64,000 nt of DNA from Marinobacter algicola DG893 (GTDB lineage: Bacteria > Pseudomonadota > Gammaproteobacteria > Pseudomonadales > Oleiphilaceae). The stretch spans positions 1 to 64,000 of the forward strand of contig NZ_ABCP01000004.1 in NCBI RefSeq assembly GCF_000170835.1, given 5' to 3'. Below are positions 53,403-63,160 of the stretch, piece after piece; position 1 is the first letter of the stretch, and each line of letters opens with the position of its first letter. A model generated the notes under the pieces. That model saw only the letters and a program-made list of their open reading frames with translations. It made no database searches and was not told the DNA's origin. Made by a program: the position numbers and the translations under genes.

Positions 53403-56400
53403 TTAAGCCGCCTTTACAGCCAGCTCCCGAAGCACGCCGTGGGCCACCGAGAATACTGCACAATCCACGTCACTCGCGGCCTGCATATCACTCAGCATTT
53501 TTTGCCAGCGGCTCAGCAGCGCCTGTTTGTCTTCACGCCAATGTTCAAGCGACTGCTCTGGGGACATCGATACGCCCCCATCGGAAGCGAAGGACAGTAC
53601 ACTCGCGGTCAGGTTCCGCAACTGGTGGTCCAGCTCATCCCTGTAATGAAGCGTCGCCAGTACCTGCCAGTGCCCCCGGGCCTTGAAGGCGCGCATCTGT
53701 CGGTCCAGCCAGGTCAGTTTGAGACCTTCACCCAAGCTGAAGTACACCCAGGCTACCGACTCAAGATCCCGATCCAACTGACGGCCAATTTCGATAATAT
53801 CCATCAGCCAATAGCGGCTTTCTGCAGAGGCGGCATAGGCGGCCAGTTTTTCCGGAACACTGTGTTTACAGTATTTATCATAGCGTTCCTGCCACCGACT
53901 TGCAGGAATTACCGCCTCCAGACTCTCTGTGGACGCCAACACCTCCGTCAGCGGTCGCTGATAGTGAGCAACACAGGCTTCCGGGTCCAGGTCAGCCCGG
54001 CGGTTGTGTAACAACCAGCTGGTGCTGCGGGTAACCAGGCGAATTACATCACTGAACAACTCTGCCTGCACACTGGCATTGATTTTCCCATCAAGCGCTT
54101 CAATCGCTTTCCATTGGGTCTCTACGTCATGGATCTGGAGGGAGATCAGGTAGCCGGCAGCAAACCGGCCACAGTCGGCACCGGTGGCATTACGCAGCTT
54201 GTCCGCCCAGCTGATGCCCATGCGATTCACCATATCGTTGGCAATCTGCGTCGCCGCGATTTCCCCGCGCAGGGGATGGGCATCGATCGCAGCTGGAAAA
54301 CGCTTGAGCAACGAGCCTGGAAAGGCGGAGTAGAGGGCTGCGGAGAAACGATCGTCGTGAACAATGGGAGCAGCCAGCAACGCCTGCTTCAGCTCAATCT
54401 TGGCGTATGAAATCAACACCGAAAGCTCCGGGCGAGTCAGCCCCGAAGCGCGCTCGCGCCGCAAGCGGAGCTCCTCGTCATCGGGCAGGAACTCAAGGGA
54501 CCGGTCAAGCTTGCCTTCTGATTCCAACCGCCGCATCAGGCGCTCGTACTCGTCCGTGGTGGCCACCGCACCCATGGCGGCCAGACTCAAAGCCATAGCC
54601 TGGCGGTAATTGTTCCGCAGCACCAACTCCGACACTTCCGGGGTCATCGCCCGGAGCATCTGGTTGCGTTGCTTGAGCGTCATTTTTCCGCTTCGTACCT
54701 GCTCGTTGAGCAGGATCTTGATGTTCACCTCATGGTCCGAACAGTCCACCCCGCCGGCGTTGTCTATAAAATCGGTATTGGCGGCACCACCGGTTCTGGC
54801 AAAACCGATGCGAGCAAGCTGGGTGAAACCGAGGTTTCCACCCTCACCAAGAACCCCGCACCGTAGCTGGTGGCTGTCGATCCTTACGGCATCGTTGGAC
54901 TTATCGCCGACGTCGTCATGGGTTTCGACAGCCGCTTTCACATAGGTGCCAATCCCACCGTTCCAGAGCATGTCCACCGGGGCCTGCAACATCGCGCTGA
55001 TCAACTCATTGGGCGGCAGGCGGGTGTCACGGATGCCCAGGCGTGCCTGCATTTGCGGCGACACGGGAATCCATTTGGCAGCCCGTGAGAACACGCCACC
55101 ACCTTCACTGATCAGTTCTGCGTTGTAGTCCTCCCAGCTCGATCCCGGCATTTCAAACAAGCGCCTGCGTTCGGCGAACGACGCCGCTGCATCCGGCTCC
55201 GGATCCACGAAGATGTGCAGGTGATTGAACGCTGCCACAAGGCGAATGCGATCCGACAACAGCATGCCATTGCCAAACACGTCCCCACCCATGTCGCCTA
55301 TACCTACAACGGTGAGTTCGTCCGTTTGGGTATCGATGCCTTTCTCAAGGAAATGGCGTTTGACCGACTCCCAGGCGCCCTTTGCGGTAATACCCATTTT
55401 TTTATGGTCATACCCCTCACTGCCTCCGGAGGCAAAGGCGTCTCCAAGCCAGAAGCCGTATTCCCCGGCAAGCCGGTTCGCAATGTCAGAGAAGGTCGCA
55501 GTGCCTTTGTCGGCGGCCACTACCAGGTAGGTGTCATCGCCATCATGACGGACCACGTCAACCGGGGGCACGACGCTGCCTTCATTCAGATTGTCAGTCA
55601 GGTCCAGCAAACCACGGATGAATGTCTGGTAGCAGGCAATACCCTCTTCTCTCAGCGCCTGGCGTGAGGCACCTTCCGGAGGCTGTTTGACGATAAAGCC
55701 CCCTTTTGCACCCACGGGTACAATGACCGAATTCTTGACTTGCTGGGCCTTCACCAGCCCGAGTATCTCGGTGCGGTAGTCTTCGCTACGATCGGACCAG
55801 CGCAAACCGCCACGGGCCACGGCGCCGCCCCTGAGATGAACGCCTTCCACCCGGGGCGAACACACGAACACCTCGAAACGCGGGCATGGCCTGGGAATGT
55901 CCGGAATGCTGGAAGGATCGAGTTTGAGCGAGATATAGCCCTTGAACTCGCCGGTGTCCTGGCGTTGGAAATAGTTGGTTCTGAGGGTGGCCTTGATCAG
56001 TACATAGAACCGCCGGAGGATACGGTCGTCATCAAGGCTTGTTACGGCTTCTAGAGCCTCAAGAATCCGGTTTTCGATCTGCTCGGATTCTGACACCCGA
56101 TTTCCCAGGGCAGGATCGAAACGAGCGCTGAAGAAGGCGACCAGCAACGCCGTGATCTCCAGGTGCCGGGCCAGAGTGTCAGCAATAAAGGGCTGGCTGA
56201 ATCCGAAGCGCAGCTGTTTGATGTAGCGGGAGTAGGCACGAAGCAGGCTGACTTCACGCCAGTTCAGGCCCGCCGCCATCATCAACTGATTGAAGTCGTC
56301 GTTTTCCGCGAAACCATTCCAGATTTCGCGGAATCCTTCCTGGAGTCTCGGTTTGGCCGCTTCGACATCGGCGCCACGACAGCGGGAATGGCATTCCACG

Positions 56401-56903
56401 GTAAAATCACTGACCCCGAACGGCTCGCCATCACGCCGCCGAATACGATACGGATGCTCCCCTAACACCCGCATACCAAGGTTCTCAAGGATCGGGATCA
56501 CGTCTGACAGGATCACCGGTTTACCCTGACTGTAGAGCTTGAAATTCAGCTCCTGATCCCCCTGGTCCGATGAGGTGTAGAACCTCATGGGCACATCAGA
56601 ACTCAGGGCAATGGACTGGATTTGCTGGATATCGCCCACAGCCTCCGCGACGGAGAATCTTGATCGGTAACTGGAAGGAAACCCGCCGCTGAACATCCCG
56701 GCCCAGCGCTTTCCTTCCGCCCTGCCCAATACCTCGGTAAGACGGCGGTGCAGCGCGTCATCCCACGACTGGGACTCCTCCAGCATCGTCGCCACTATGT
56801 CTCGCAGATGGCCGGAATCGTCGGGGTCGTAATCCTCACCCTCCAACGCCTCGGAGAGCTGTTCCAGGAGGGTTTGCTTTTGAGGGGAATCGGAATGGGT
56901 CAT
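53403..56903 (-). CDS. NAD-dependent glutamate dehydrogenase, short form
   Basis: A 1166-residue NAD-glutamate dehydrogenase of the large bacterial type. Catalytic features: GGLRWSDR, then KAQQVKNSVIVPVGAKGGF (with the catalytic Lys), VVGIGDMGGDVFGNGM (dinucleotide loop) and NTDFIDNAGGVDCSDHE. The usual full-length enzyme is about 1600 residues; about 440 residues of N-terminal ACT-type regulatory region are missing, and the upstream DNA (56904-57061) does not encode them. Start at 56903 has GGAGA, so the short form is genuine. It lies upstream of putA and divergent from a PutR-like gene, fitting a proline-to-2-oxoglutarate route. Confidence 0.88.
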   Translation of the reverse strand: MTHSDSPQKQTLLEQLSEALEGEDYDPDDSGHLRDIVATMLEESQSWDDALHRRLTEVLGRAEGKRWAGMFSGGFPSSYRSRFSVAEAVGDIQQIQSIALSSDVPMRFYTSSDQGDQELNFKLYSQGKPVILSDVIPILENLGMRVLGEHPYRIRRRDGEPFGVSDFTVECHSRCRGADVEAAKPRLQEGFREIWNGFAENDDFNQLMMAAGLNWREVSLLRAYSRYIKQLRFGFSQPFIADTLARHLEITALLVAFFSARFDPALGNRVSESEQIENRILEALEAVTSLDDDRILRRFYVLIKATLRTNYFQRQDTGEFKGYISLKLDPSSIPDIPRPCPRFEVFVCSPRVEGVHLRGGAVARGGLRWSDRSEDYRTEILGLVKAQQVKNSVIVPVGAKGGFIVKQPPEGASRQALREEGIACYQTFIRGLLDLTDNLNEGSVVPPVDVVRHDGDDTYLVVAADKGTATFSDIANRLAGEYGFWLGDAFASGGSEGYDHKKMGITAKGAWESVKRHFLEKGIDTQTDELTVVGIGDMGGDVFGNGMLLSDRIRLVAAFNHLHIFVDPEPDAAASFAERRRLFEMPGSSWEDYNAELISEGGGVFSRAAKWIPVSPQMQARLGIRDTRLPPNELISAMLQAPVDMLWNGGIGTYVKAAVETHDDVGDKSNDAVRIDSHQLRCGVLGEGGNLGFTQLARIGFARTGGAANTDFIDNAGGVDCSDHEVNIKILLNEQVRSGKMTLKQRNQMLRAMTPEVSELVLRNNYRQAMALSLAAMGAVATTDEYERLMRRLESEGKLDRSLEFLPDDEELRLRRERASGLTRPELSVLISYAKIELKQALLAAPIVHDDRFSAALYSAFPGSLLKRFPAAIDAHPLRGEIAATQIANDMVNRMGISWADKLRNATGADCGRFAAGYLISLQIHDVETQWKAIEALDGKINASVQAELFSDVIRLVTRSTSWLLHNRRADLDPEACVAHYQRPLTEVLASTESLEAVIPASRWQERYDKYCKHSVPEKLAAYAASAESRYWLMDIIEIGRQLDRDLESVAWVYFSLGEGLKLTWLDRQMRAFKARGHWQVLATLHYRDELDHQLRNLTASVLSFASDGGVSMSPEQSLEHWREDKQALLSRWQKMLSDMQAASDVDCAVFSVAHGVLRELAVKAA

Positions 56904-57061
56904 CGGAGATCTCCGGGGATATCAACTGGGGCATGTATGACGGAACATCCCCAGTATAGACAACTCATGGAAGACTCTTTGCCCATATAGTTTTAATATG
57001 CAGTCAATTTGATTATATTCTTGGCTTTATATAGCCGTATATCTGTACCGGGAAATGAATT

Positions 57062-57514
57062 ATGGTCGAATTGGACAGGATCGATCACTCCATCATCCGC
57101 GAACTGCAAAAACACGCACGGGTGACCGTCACCGAACTGGCGTCACGGGTTGGCTTGTCAAAAACCCCTTGCCAGGTCCGCATGAGACGCCTCGAAGAAC
57201 AGGGCTATATCACAGGCTACACCGCCCTGATTAATCAAACCAAACTCGGGCAGAGTCATATTGCCTTCGCTCAGGTCACCCTGAACGACACCAGCAGCAA
57301 TGCCCTTGCCGCCTTTAACCATTCGGTGAAACAGATTTCAGCGGTAGAGCAATGCCACATGATTGCCGGTAACTTCGATTACCTGCTGAAAGTGCGCACG
57401 CGGAACATGGCGGAATACCGGCAAGTGCTGGGAGAACAGATATCGGCACTGCCCCATGTATTGCAGACCAGCACGTTTGTGGTCATGGAGAATGTGAAAG
57501 ACGCGGGGCTATGA
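57062..57514 (+). CDS. Lrp/AsnC family regulator, PutR-like
   Basis: A 150-residue Lrp-type regulator. The recognition helix region SRVGLSKTPCQVRMRRLEEQGYI is almost the same as what I recall of PutR, the proline-responsive activator of putA in alphaproteobacteria, and the C-terminal RAM domain carries AGNFDYLLKVRTRNMAEY. It is divergent from the glutamate dehydrogenase/putA genes with a 158-base intergenic region that would hold its operator. Control of those genes in response to proline is a strong inference from motif and position. Confidence 0.9.
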   Translation: MVELDRIDHSIIRELQKHARVTVTELASRVGLSKTPCQVRMRRLEEQGYITGYTALINQTKLGQSHIAFAQVTLNDTSSNALAAFNHSVKQISAVEQCHMIAGNFDYLLKVRTRNMAEYRQVLGEQISALPHVLQTSTFVVMENVKDAGL

Positions 57515-57539
57515 GCCACAACGGCACCGAAAGCCCCGC
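57503..57539. terminator. Hairpin spanning the end of the PutR-like gene
   Basis: The arm GCGGGGCT (57503-57510) pairs with AGCCCCGC (57532-57539) around a 21-base loop that holds the stop codon of the regulator gene. It separates that gene from the convergent efpL; without a long T-run its strength is uncertain. Confidence 0.5.
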
Positions 57540-57557
57540 TATCGGATAAGCCGAGGA

Positions 57558-58124
57558 TCAAACCCGCCCCAGAAACCGCCGCTCATCGACATTGACCTTA
57601 ATGCGGTCGCCGGTGGAAATATGCTCGGGCACCTGCACCACCAGGCCGGTGGTGAGCCTGGCCGGTTTGGTGCGGGCAGTGGCAGAGCCACCCTTTACCG
57701 ACGGGTCGGTTTCTTCGATCAGCAGGTCCACCGTTGGAGGCAAATCCAGCGCCACCGGTGCATCGCTCACCAGAACCACCATCAAGCCCTGGGTTTCTTC
57801 GTTGATGAACAGCAGCTCATCGGCAATGGACTCGCCATTCAGACTGTACTGCGTATAGTCCTCGCTATCCATGAAGACGTACTCCTCTCCATCGGAATAG
57901 GAGAACATTGCTGGCCGACGGATCAGATCCGCGAGGTTCAACATATCGGAGTCTTTGAAGGTCTGGTCGATCTTGTGGCCGGTTACAACGTCGTAAAGAC
58001 GCATTCGATAAAGGCTGCCGCCAGCCCGCCCCTGCGGGACCGAACGTTCGATATCCTTTACAAAGTAAACACCACCTTCGTACTCGACTGCCGAATTCTT
58101 CTTGATTTCACCTGCTTTTGGCAT
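57558..58124 (-). CDS. efpL: EF-P-like translation factor EfpL (YeiP)
   Basis: A 188-residue three-domain EF-P-like protein. The N-domain opens [13 protein letters not shown]; where EF-P has its modified Lys the sequence is [16 protein letters not shown], an Arg-containing loop as in YeiP/EfpL. Domains II-III include [19 protein letters not shown] and [14 protein letters not shown]. EfpL rescues ribosomes stalled at proline and other motifs. The start at 58124 begins the fold. It is immediately downstream of the threonine aldolase gene on the same strand. Confidence 0.92.
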   Translation of the reverse strand: MPKAGEIKKNSAVEYEGGVYFVKDIERSVPQGRAGGSLYRMRLYDVVTGHKIDQTFKDSDMLNLADLIRRPAMFSYSDGEEYVFMDSEDYTQYSLNGESIADELLFINEETQGLMVVLVSDAPVALDLPPTVDLLIEETDPSVKGGSATARTKPARLTTGLVVQVPEHISTGDRIKVNVDERRFLGRV

Positions 58125-58211
58125 TGCTACGGATTCCGGAATTTGAAGTGGGACAAACACGGTGCTGATATATCATGAAGCGACGACGCTGGCGAGAGGA
58201 TCGCGCCAAAA

Positions 58212-59243
58212 TCAGGACACCAGCTTCCGCACGTCGGCCAGAAACCGATCCACCTGTTCCGGAGTGGTCGACCAGGAGCACATCAGACGAGCACTGCCGC
58301 CGATAAAGTTGTAGAACTTCCACCCCTTGTCGCGCAGCGCCGCCTGCACTGGGTCAGGCATCTCAACAAAAACCCCGTTGACCTGACGCGGATACCGAAG
58401 TTGGATTCCCGGCAACCCTTCCAGTCCTTGTGCCAGTTGCTCGGCACAGGCATTGGCATGCCGCGCATTCTCCAGCCACACGTTTTCCTTGAGCAGCCCG
58501 CACCAGGGTGCGGAGATATAGCGCATCTTCGATGCCAACTGCCCTGCCTGCTTGCACCGCCACTCAAAATCTTCCGCCAGCGCGCGATTGAAAAACACCA
58601 CAGCCTCCCCCAACGCCAGACCGTTTTTGGTGCCGGAGAAACACAACACATCCACGCCAGCCTTCCACGTAATCTCGGAAGGATGCACATCCAGCGCCGC
58701 TACGGCATTGGCGAAGCGAGCTCCGTCCATATGAATGTTCAGCTTGAAACGATCAGCCGTTTTCCGGATGGCACGTAGCTCATCCGGGGAATAGACGGTA
58801 CCCACCTCGGTCGCCTGGGTCAGGCTCAGGGCCTTGGGTTTGGGATAGTGGATATCGGTGCGCTTGGTAACCAGATGCTCAATGCTCTCAGGCGTCAACT
58901 TGCCGTTCGGTCCCTGCCCAAGAAGCAGTTTTGCACCGTTGGAAGCGTACTCCGGCCCACCACACTCGTCGGTCTCGATGTGCGCCAGTTCGTGGCAGAT
59001 CACACTGTGAAACGACTGGCCCATGGAGGCCAGCGCCAGTGAGTTTGCAGCAGTGCCATTGAACACGAAAAAGACATCGCAGTCGGTATCGAACAGAGCA
59101 CGGAGCCCATCTGCAGCTCGTTGTGTCCAGCGGTCTTCGCCGTAGGCTGGCTCATCGGAGCCATTTGCCTCAGCCATTGCTTTCCAGGCTTGTGGACAAA
59201 TGCCGCTGTAATTATCACTGGCGAACTGTTCTGACTCGGACAC
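58212..59243 (-). CDS. ltaE: L-threonine aldolase (low specificity)
   Basis: A 343-residue PLP enzyme that splits threonine (and allo-threonine) to glycine and acetaldehyde. The start region FASDNYSGICP, the VFNGTAANSLAL phosphate loop, HMDGARFANA and the PLP Lys in CFSGTKNGLALGEA are typical. The initiator is GTG at 59243, seven bases after AGGAG; an upstream ATG frame to 59324 lacks a ribosome site and family match. The gene is followed by efpL at 87 bases. Confidence 0.92.
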   Translation of the reverse strand: MSESEQFASDNYSGICPQAWKAMAEANGSDEPAYGEDRWTQRAADGLRALFDTDCDVFFVFNGTAANSLALASMGQSFHSVICHELAHIETDECGGPEYASNGAKLLLGQGPNGKLTPESIEHLVTKRTDIHYPKPKALSLTQATEVGTVYSPDELRAIRKTADRFKLNIHMDGARFANAVAALDVHPSEITWKAGVDVLCFSGTKNGLALGEAVVFFNRALAEDFEWRCKQAGQLASKMRYISAPWCGLLKENVWLENARHANACAEQLAQGLEGLPGIQLRYPRQVNGVFVEMPDPVQAALRDKGWKFYNFIGGSARLMCSWSTTPEQVDRFLADVRKLVS

Positions 59244-59407
59244 GGGAATACTCCTGGAAAGCTGTATCGAAAATGCGGATAAGACCTTAACTCTATTTGC
59301 AAATATCCGAATTTGCCACTCCAAAAAGCGCTTTCCTCAGCTCGACACGTCATGACACCAGACACAGAGCTACGATCAGTCCGTCACGCCAACGGCAATC
59401 ACTAACT

Positions 59408-59430
59408 GTAATGAGATTGATTTGCATTAT
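59408..59430 (+). promoter_or_regulatory. Fur-box-like site upstream of the TonB-dependent receptor gene
   Basis: TAATGAGATTGATTTGCATTA matches the GATAATGATAATCATTATC Fur consensus imperfectly but with the alternating AT-rich dyads (AATGAG and TGCATTA) expected. It lies about 80 bases before the receptor gene, so iron repression is likely. Confidence 0.6.
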
Positions 59431-59509
59431 TTAATGCGGCTGATATGATTGCCGCCATCTACATGAACACTCGTTCATCCCTTCCCGTTGCGCTTTCCGG
59501 AGGTTTTCG

Positions 59510-61591
59510 ATGGTTTATTCTTGCCCGCCGCACCAGCTCAAGCTGGCGATAAAACGTTCACTTACGATAGTGGCTCTATGCTCTCCGGCTGCCGTCATGG
59601 CACAAAGCAGCACTACTGAACCGACAAGTCTCGGGGAATTGGTCGTTTCCGCCACGGCATTGAAGGTGGAGGCTCCCTTGGTGGAGACACCCCGCCCAGG
59701 CTCGGTGGTGGAACAGGAAGAGCTGGAAGAGCGCAACGTTCATGCCCTGGATGAAACCTTTCGCTATCGCGCCGGCGTGTTATCCGGGCAATATGGAGCC
59801 GACAATGACACAGACTGGCTAAAGGTGCGTGGTTTTGACCAGTCTACCTACCAGGACGGTCTGCGAATCTATCGCGAAGGGTTTTACCAGTGGCTGCCGG
59901 AGCCCTTCGGCCTGGAACGCGTTGAACTGCTCAAAGGGCCAGCCTCTATTCTCTACGGTGAGGCACCTCCGGGCGGTGTGATCAACGCCATTAGTAAACG
60001 CCCCACAGATACAGCCCAGGGCCAGGTGAACCTGCAGGTAGGCACCGATGAGCACCGCCAGCTTGGGGTCGATACCTCCGGGCCCGTCGCTGGGCGAAAT
60101 GACGTCCGTTATCGACTGGTTGGCCTGGGCCGTTACAGTGAAGGCGATCAGGACTTTACCGAAAACGAACGTTACTATTTTGCCCCCAGCCTGACCTGGG
60201 ATGTTTCCGACAATACAGAACTGACGATCCTGGCCAGCGTGCAGAAAGACGATGCCTTCCCCTACAACGGCTTCAAACTGGCCTACGGCACAGTTGAAGA
60301 TACTCCCTTCGGCAGGGTCGATCCCTCGGTCGACTATGGCGAGCCCAGCTACGACACCAACGAACGCACCCAGTCGTCGATTGGTTACTCCCTGAGCCAC
60401 CGCCTCAACGAAACCTGGCGTTTTGAGCAGGACTTCCGGTACAGCCATGTGGATCTATTGCTGCGCAGCACCTATATGTCCTTCCAGACCGGGCCTCGCG
60501 AGGGGCAGCGTCAGATTATCTACCGCGATGGGGACATCAGCAGTTGGACCGTTGATAACCGCGTGGTTGGCAACTGGTTTATCGAACGCACGGAACACAC
60601 ATTCCTGGCGGGACTGGACTATCAGGACCTGAACAATCGAGGCAAACAAAACGGCGCGTTTGGCTTCTCGAATTTCGGCGATCCTGTCGACCTGTTTGAT
60701 CCTCAGTATGGAAACTTCACGCCCATCACCCCAGCCGACCTGATTGTTCTTGAAAACGACAAACAACAGATCGGCGCCTACCTGCAACATCAGGTACGCC
60801 TGGATAACCGCTGGGTGTTTCTGGCCGGTGCCCGTTTTGACCACGCCGATGTGGATAGCATCAATAGGACTTCAGGTACCCGGCAGGAAGCCGATGCCGA
60901 GGAACTCTCCCTGTCCGGCGGAGTTATGTACCTGGCCGAGAATGGGTTTTCCCCCTATCTGTCTTATTCCGAGTCCTTCCAGCCTATCGCTGGCACCGAC
61001 GGCACCGGCGATCTCTATGACCCCAGAAAGGGCAAGCAACTGGAAGCTGGCGTGAAGATCGCACCGGACAATCTGGACGGCTATGTCACCGCAGCGGTGT
61101 TCCGGATCGAAGAGGAAAATTCACTCGGCACCAGCCAAAGCGGTTTCCAGATCCAGGACCGGGAGCGCACGACCGCTGGCTTCGAACTGGAGAGCGTGAG
61201 CTACCTGACCGACCAGCTCGAACTGACCGCTGCGTACACGTACAGCGACGCCACGATCAAGGAAACCGAAACCGACAACAGCGAACGCGCGGCCCCGCTG
61301 ATACCCAGACACATGGCGTCAGCCTGGCTGGACTACAGCTTCGTTGACCATGTGCCAGGCCTTAAGATCGGCGGTGGCGCCCGCTACGTGGGCTCAACCC
61401 GAGACGGTGAGACCGACGTTCCCTCCTACACGGTTCTGGACCTGATGGCCCAATACGAGGTAACCCGGAACTGGCAGGCCCAGGTTAACGTCACCAACGT
61501 TGCGGACAGGGAATACGTCGCGAGCTGCGATTACTGGTGCTATTACGGCGAAGCCCGTAGCGTGGTTGCCAGCGTTCGCTACCGTTGGTGA
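59510..61591 (+). CDS. TonB-dependent siderophore receptor
   Basis: A 693-residue outer-membrane receptor. An N-terminal signal peptide (cleavage after VMA near residue 31) is followed by a TonB-box region (LGELVVSATAL), a plug domain (residues 50-170, with VRGFDQSTYQDGLRI and ERVELLKGPASILYGEAPPGGVINAISKRP) and a 22-strand barrel ending in the C-terminal aromatic YRW. It imports ferric siderophores with energy from TonB. The ribosome site GGAGG and the Fur-like site upstream fit an iron-regulated gene. Substrate unknown. An ECF sigma gene follows after 97 bases. Confidence 0.93.
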   Translation: MVYSCPPHQLKLAIKRSLTIVALCSPAAVMAQSSTTEPTSLGELVVSATALKVEAPLVETPRPGSVVEQEELEERNVHALDETFRYRAGVLSGQYGADNDTDWLKVRGFDQSTYQDGLRIYREGFYQWLPEPFGLERVELLKGPASILYGEAPPGGVINAISKRPTDTAQGQVNLQVGTDEHRQLGVDTSGPVAGRNDVRYRLVGLGRYSEGDQDFTENERYYFAPSLTWDVSDNTELTILASVQKDDAFPYNGFKLAYGTVEDTPFGRVDPSVDYGEPSYDTNERTQSSIGYSLSHRLNETWRFEQDFRYSHVDLLLRSTYMSFQTGPREGQRQIIYRDGDISSWTVDNRVVGNWFIERTEHTFLAGLDYQDLNNRGKQNGAFGFSNFGDPVDLFDPQYGNFTPITPADLIVLENDKQQIGAYLQHQVRLDNRWVFLAGARFDHADVDSINRTSGTRQEADAEELSLSGGVMYLAENGFSPYLSYSESFQPIAGTDGTGDLYDPRKGKQLEAGVKIAPDNLDGYVTAAVFRIEEENSLGTSQSGFQIQDRERTTAGFELESVSYLTDQLELTAAYTYSDATIKETETDNSERAAPLIPRHMASAWLDYSFVDHVPGLKIGGGARYVGSTRDGETDVPSYTVLDLMAQYEVTRNWQAQVNVTNVADREYVASCDYWCYYGEARSVVASVRYRW

Positions 61592-61688
61592 GGAGCCCGG
61601 CACGCAAACGTGCTTGACGTCATAAACCCGAACACGGCAATCTGCGTACAAAGAGATATCTTTTCATCCATCCTTTGGCGACTCCTGC

Positions 61689-62300
61689 ATGTCTGAACCG
61701 TTCAGTTCACCCACCACTGGCCGCGCCCCATCAGGCGCGGAGTCGCCATCCATACCAGTGCCCCCCGATCAACTCAGCCAGCTGATTAAAGGCGTTGCCG
61801 CAAAAGACCGCTCAGCGTTTGCGGCTTTGTACGAAGCAACGGCACCGAAACTTCTTGGCACCATCATCCGTATCTTGAATAACCGGGGCTGGGCCGAGGA
61901 AGTCGTTCACGATACGTATATCAAGATCTGGCGCAAAGCGGATCAATTCGACGCATCCAAGGCCTCTGCGATGACCTGGATGATCACCATCGCCCGCAAC
62001 GGTGCTATCGACGAGCTGAGAAAGCAGCCGGCAAATCGAAAAGCACCGGAAGATGAGCTGGAGCAGCTTGCCAGCAAAGAACCCAATGCCCAATCACAAG
62101 TGGAAGACCAGCAGACTGTGAACCAACTGAACCTTTGCCTGGAGGAACTGGAAAAAGACCGCCGCGACATGGTGCGGCTGGCCTATCTGAACGGCTGGTC
62201 CAGAGCCGACCTGGCCACGCATTTTGATCAGCCGGTGAATACCGTCAAAACCTGGCTGCACCGGGCACTGAAACAACTGAAAGGGTGTCTCACATCATGA
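61689..62300 (+). CDS. ECF sigma factor (SigK/RskA-linked type)
   Basis: A 203-residue extracytoplasmic-function sigma factor. After a Pro/Ser-rich first 30 residues, region 2 (residues 40-105: ALYEATAPKLLG, WAEEVVHDTYIKIWRKA) and region 4 (145-200: DMVRLAYLNGWSRADLATHF, NTVKTWLHRALKQL) are clear. The absence of FecI-type features and the RskA-type anti-sigma gene overlapping its 3' end place it in the SigK-like group. It overlaps the anti-sigma gene by four bases (ATGA), so the two are coupled. Confidence 0.93.
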   Translation: MSEPFSSPTTGRAPSGAESPSIPVPPDQLSQLIKGVAAKDRSAFAALYEATAPKLLGTIIRILNNRGWAEEVVHDTYIKIWRKADQFDASKASAMTWMITIARNGAIDELRKQPANRKAPEDELEQLASKEPNAQSQVEDQQTVNQLNLCLEELEKDRRDMVRLAYLNGWSRADLATHFDQPVNTVKTWLHRALKQLKGCLTS

Positions 62301-63052
62301 CCGACCGCGACGATCTGGACATGCTCGCAGCTGAGTTCGTCCTGGGCACACTGGATGCCCGGGAGCGGGCCACTGTGGCTGCGCGTCGGAAAAGCGAGTC
62401 AGATCTCGATGAGATGATCACTGCCTGGGAGCAGCGCCTGACCACACTGACTGATGAAGTGATGCCGGTCACCCCAGCCCCAGAGCTGTATCAACGAATT
62501 GAACAACACATTGACGCCCTCGATACACCCCGTGCAGGAGCCAATACTGACAGCGACGACAAGTCCAACGTGATCGCCCTGCATAAGCGCCTGCGTCGGT
62601 GGCAGTGGAGCACCGCCCTGGCGTCTGCAGCCGCCATGGTGTTGGTTGCAGTCCTGGCATTCCAGCCTGCACCCGAACAGGGCCCGCAGTCGTTTGTGGC
62701 TGTATTCCAGCAGAACGACCAACAGCCGGCCTTCATGCTCTCGGTCGATCTCACCAACCGTCAAATGCAGATTCGCCCGGTCACGGCCGAACCCATGCAG
62801 GGAAAATCCTACCAGATGTGGATAAAGGCCGATTCACTCGGGCCGAATCCTCGCTCCCTTGGCGTACTCAACGACAACCTGAAGCTGGAGCGTGCAGCCC
62901 TTCGTGACTACGATCCTGAACTATTGAAGGAAGCAACCTTTGGCATCAGCGTAGAGCCCGAAGGTGGTTCACCCACGGGCCAACCCACAGGGCCAGCCAT
63001 ACACGGCTACCTTTACCCCATTGCGGATGAGGGCTCCCAACCCTCTCACTGA
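62297..63052 (+). CDS. RskA-family anti-sigma factor
   Basis: A 251-residue membrane protein. Residues 1-75 form the cytoplasmic anti-sigma domain (DDLDMLAAEFVLGTLDARERA), with one membrane helix near 104-122 and a periplasmic RskA domain (residues 125-251, with MQGKSYQMWIKADS and ATFGISVEPEGGSPTGQPTGP). It holds the sigma factor at the membrane until regulated proteolysis. Start codon overlaps the stop of the sigma gene. The trigger is unknown. Confidence 0.92.
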   Translation: MTDRDDLDMLAAEFVLGTLDARERATVAARRKSESDLDEMITAWEQRLTTLTDEVMPVTPAPELYQRIEQHIDALDTPRAGANTDSDDKSNVIALHKRLRRWQWSTALASAAAMVLVAVLAFQPAPEQGPQSFVAVFQQNDQQPAFMLSVDLTNRQMQIRPVTAEPMQGKSYQMWIKADSLGPNPRSLGVLNDNLKLERAALRDYDPELLKEATFGISVEPEGGSPTGQPTGPAIHGYLYPIADEGSQPSH

Positions 63053-63160
63053 TTCTTTTTCGTCCTTGCTGAAACTTTTGGGAACCACCCCCCGTAACTG
63101 TGATTACACCCATCGAACACGATATCAAGATGGGATTAACCCGAAAGCAAGGAGAACACA

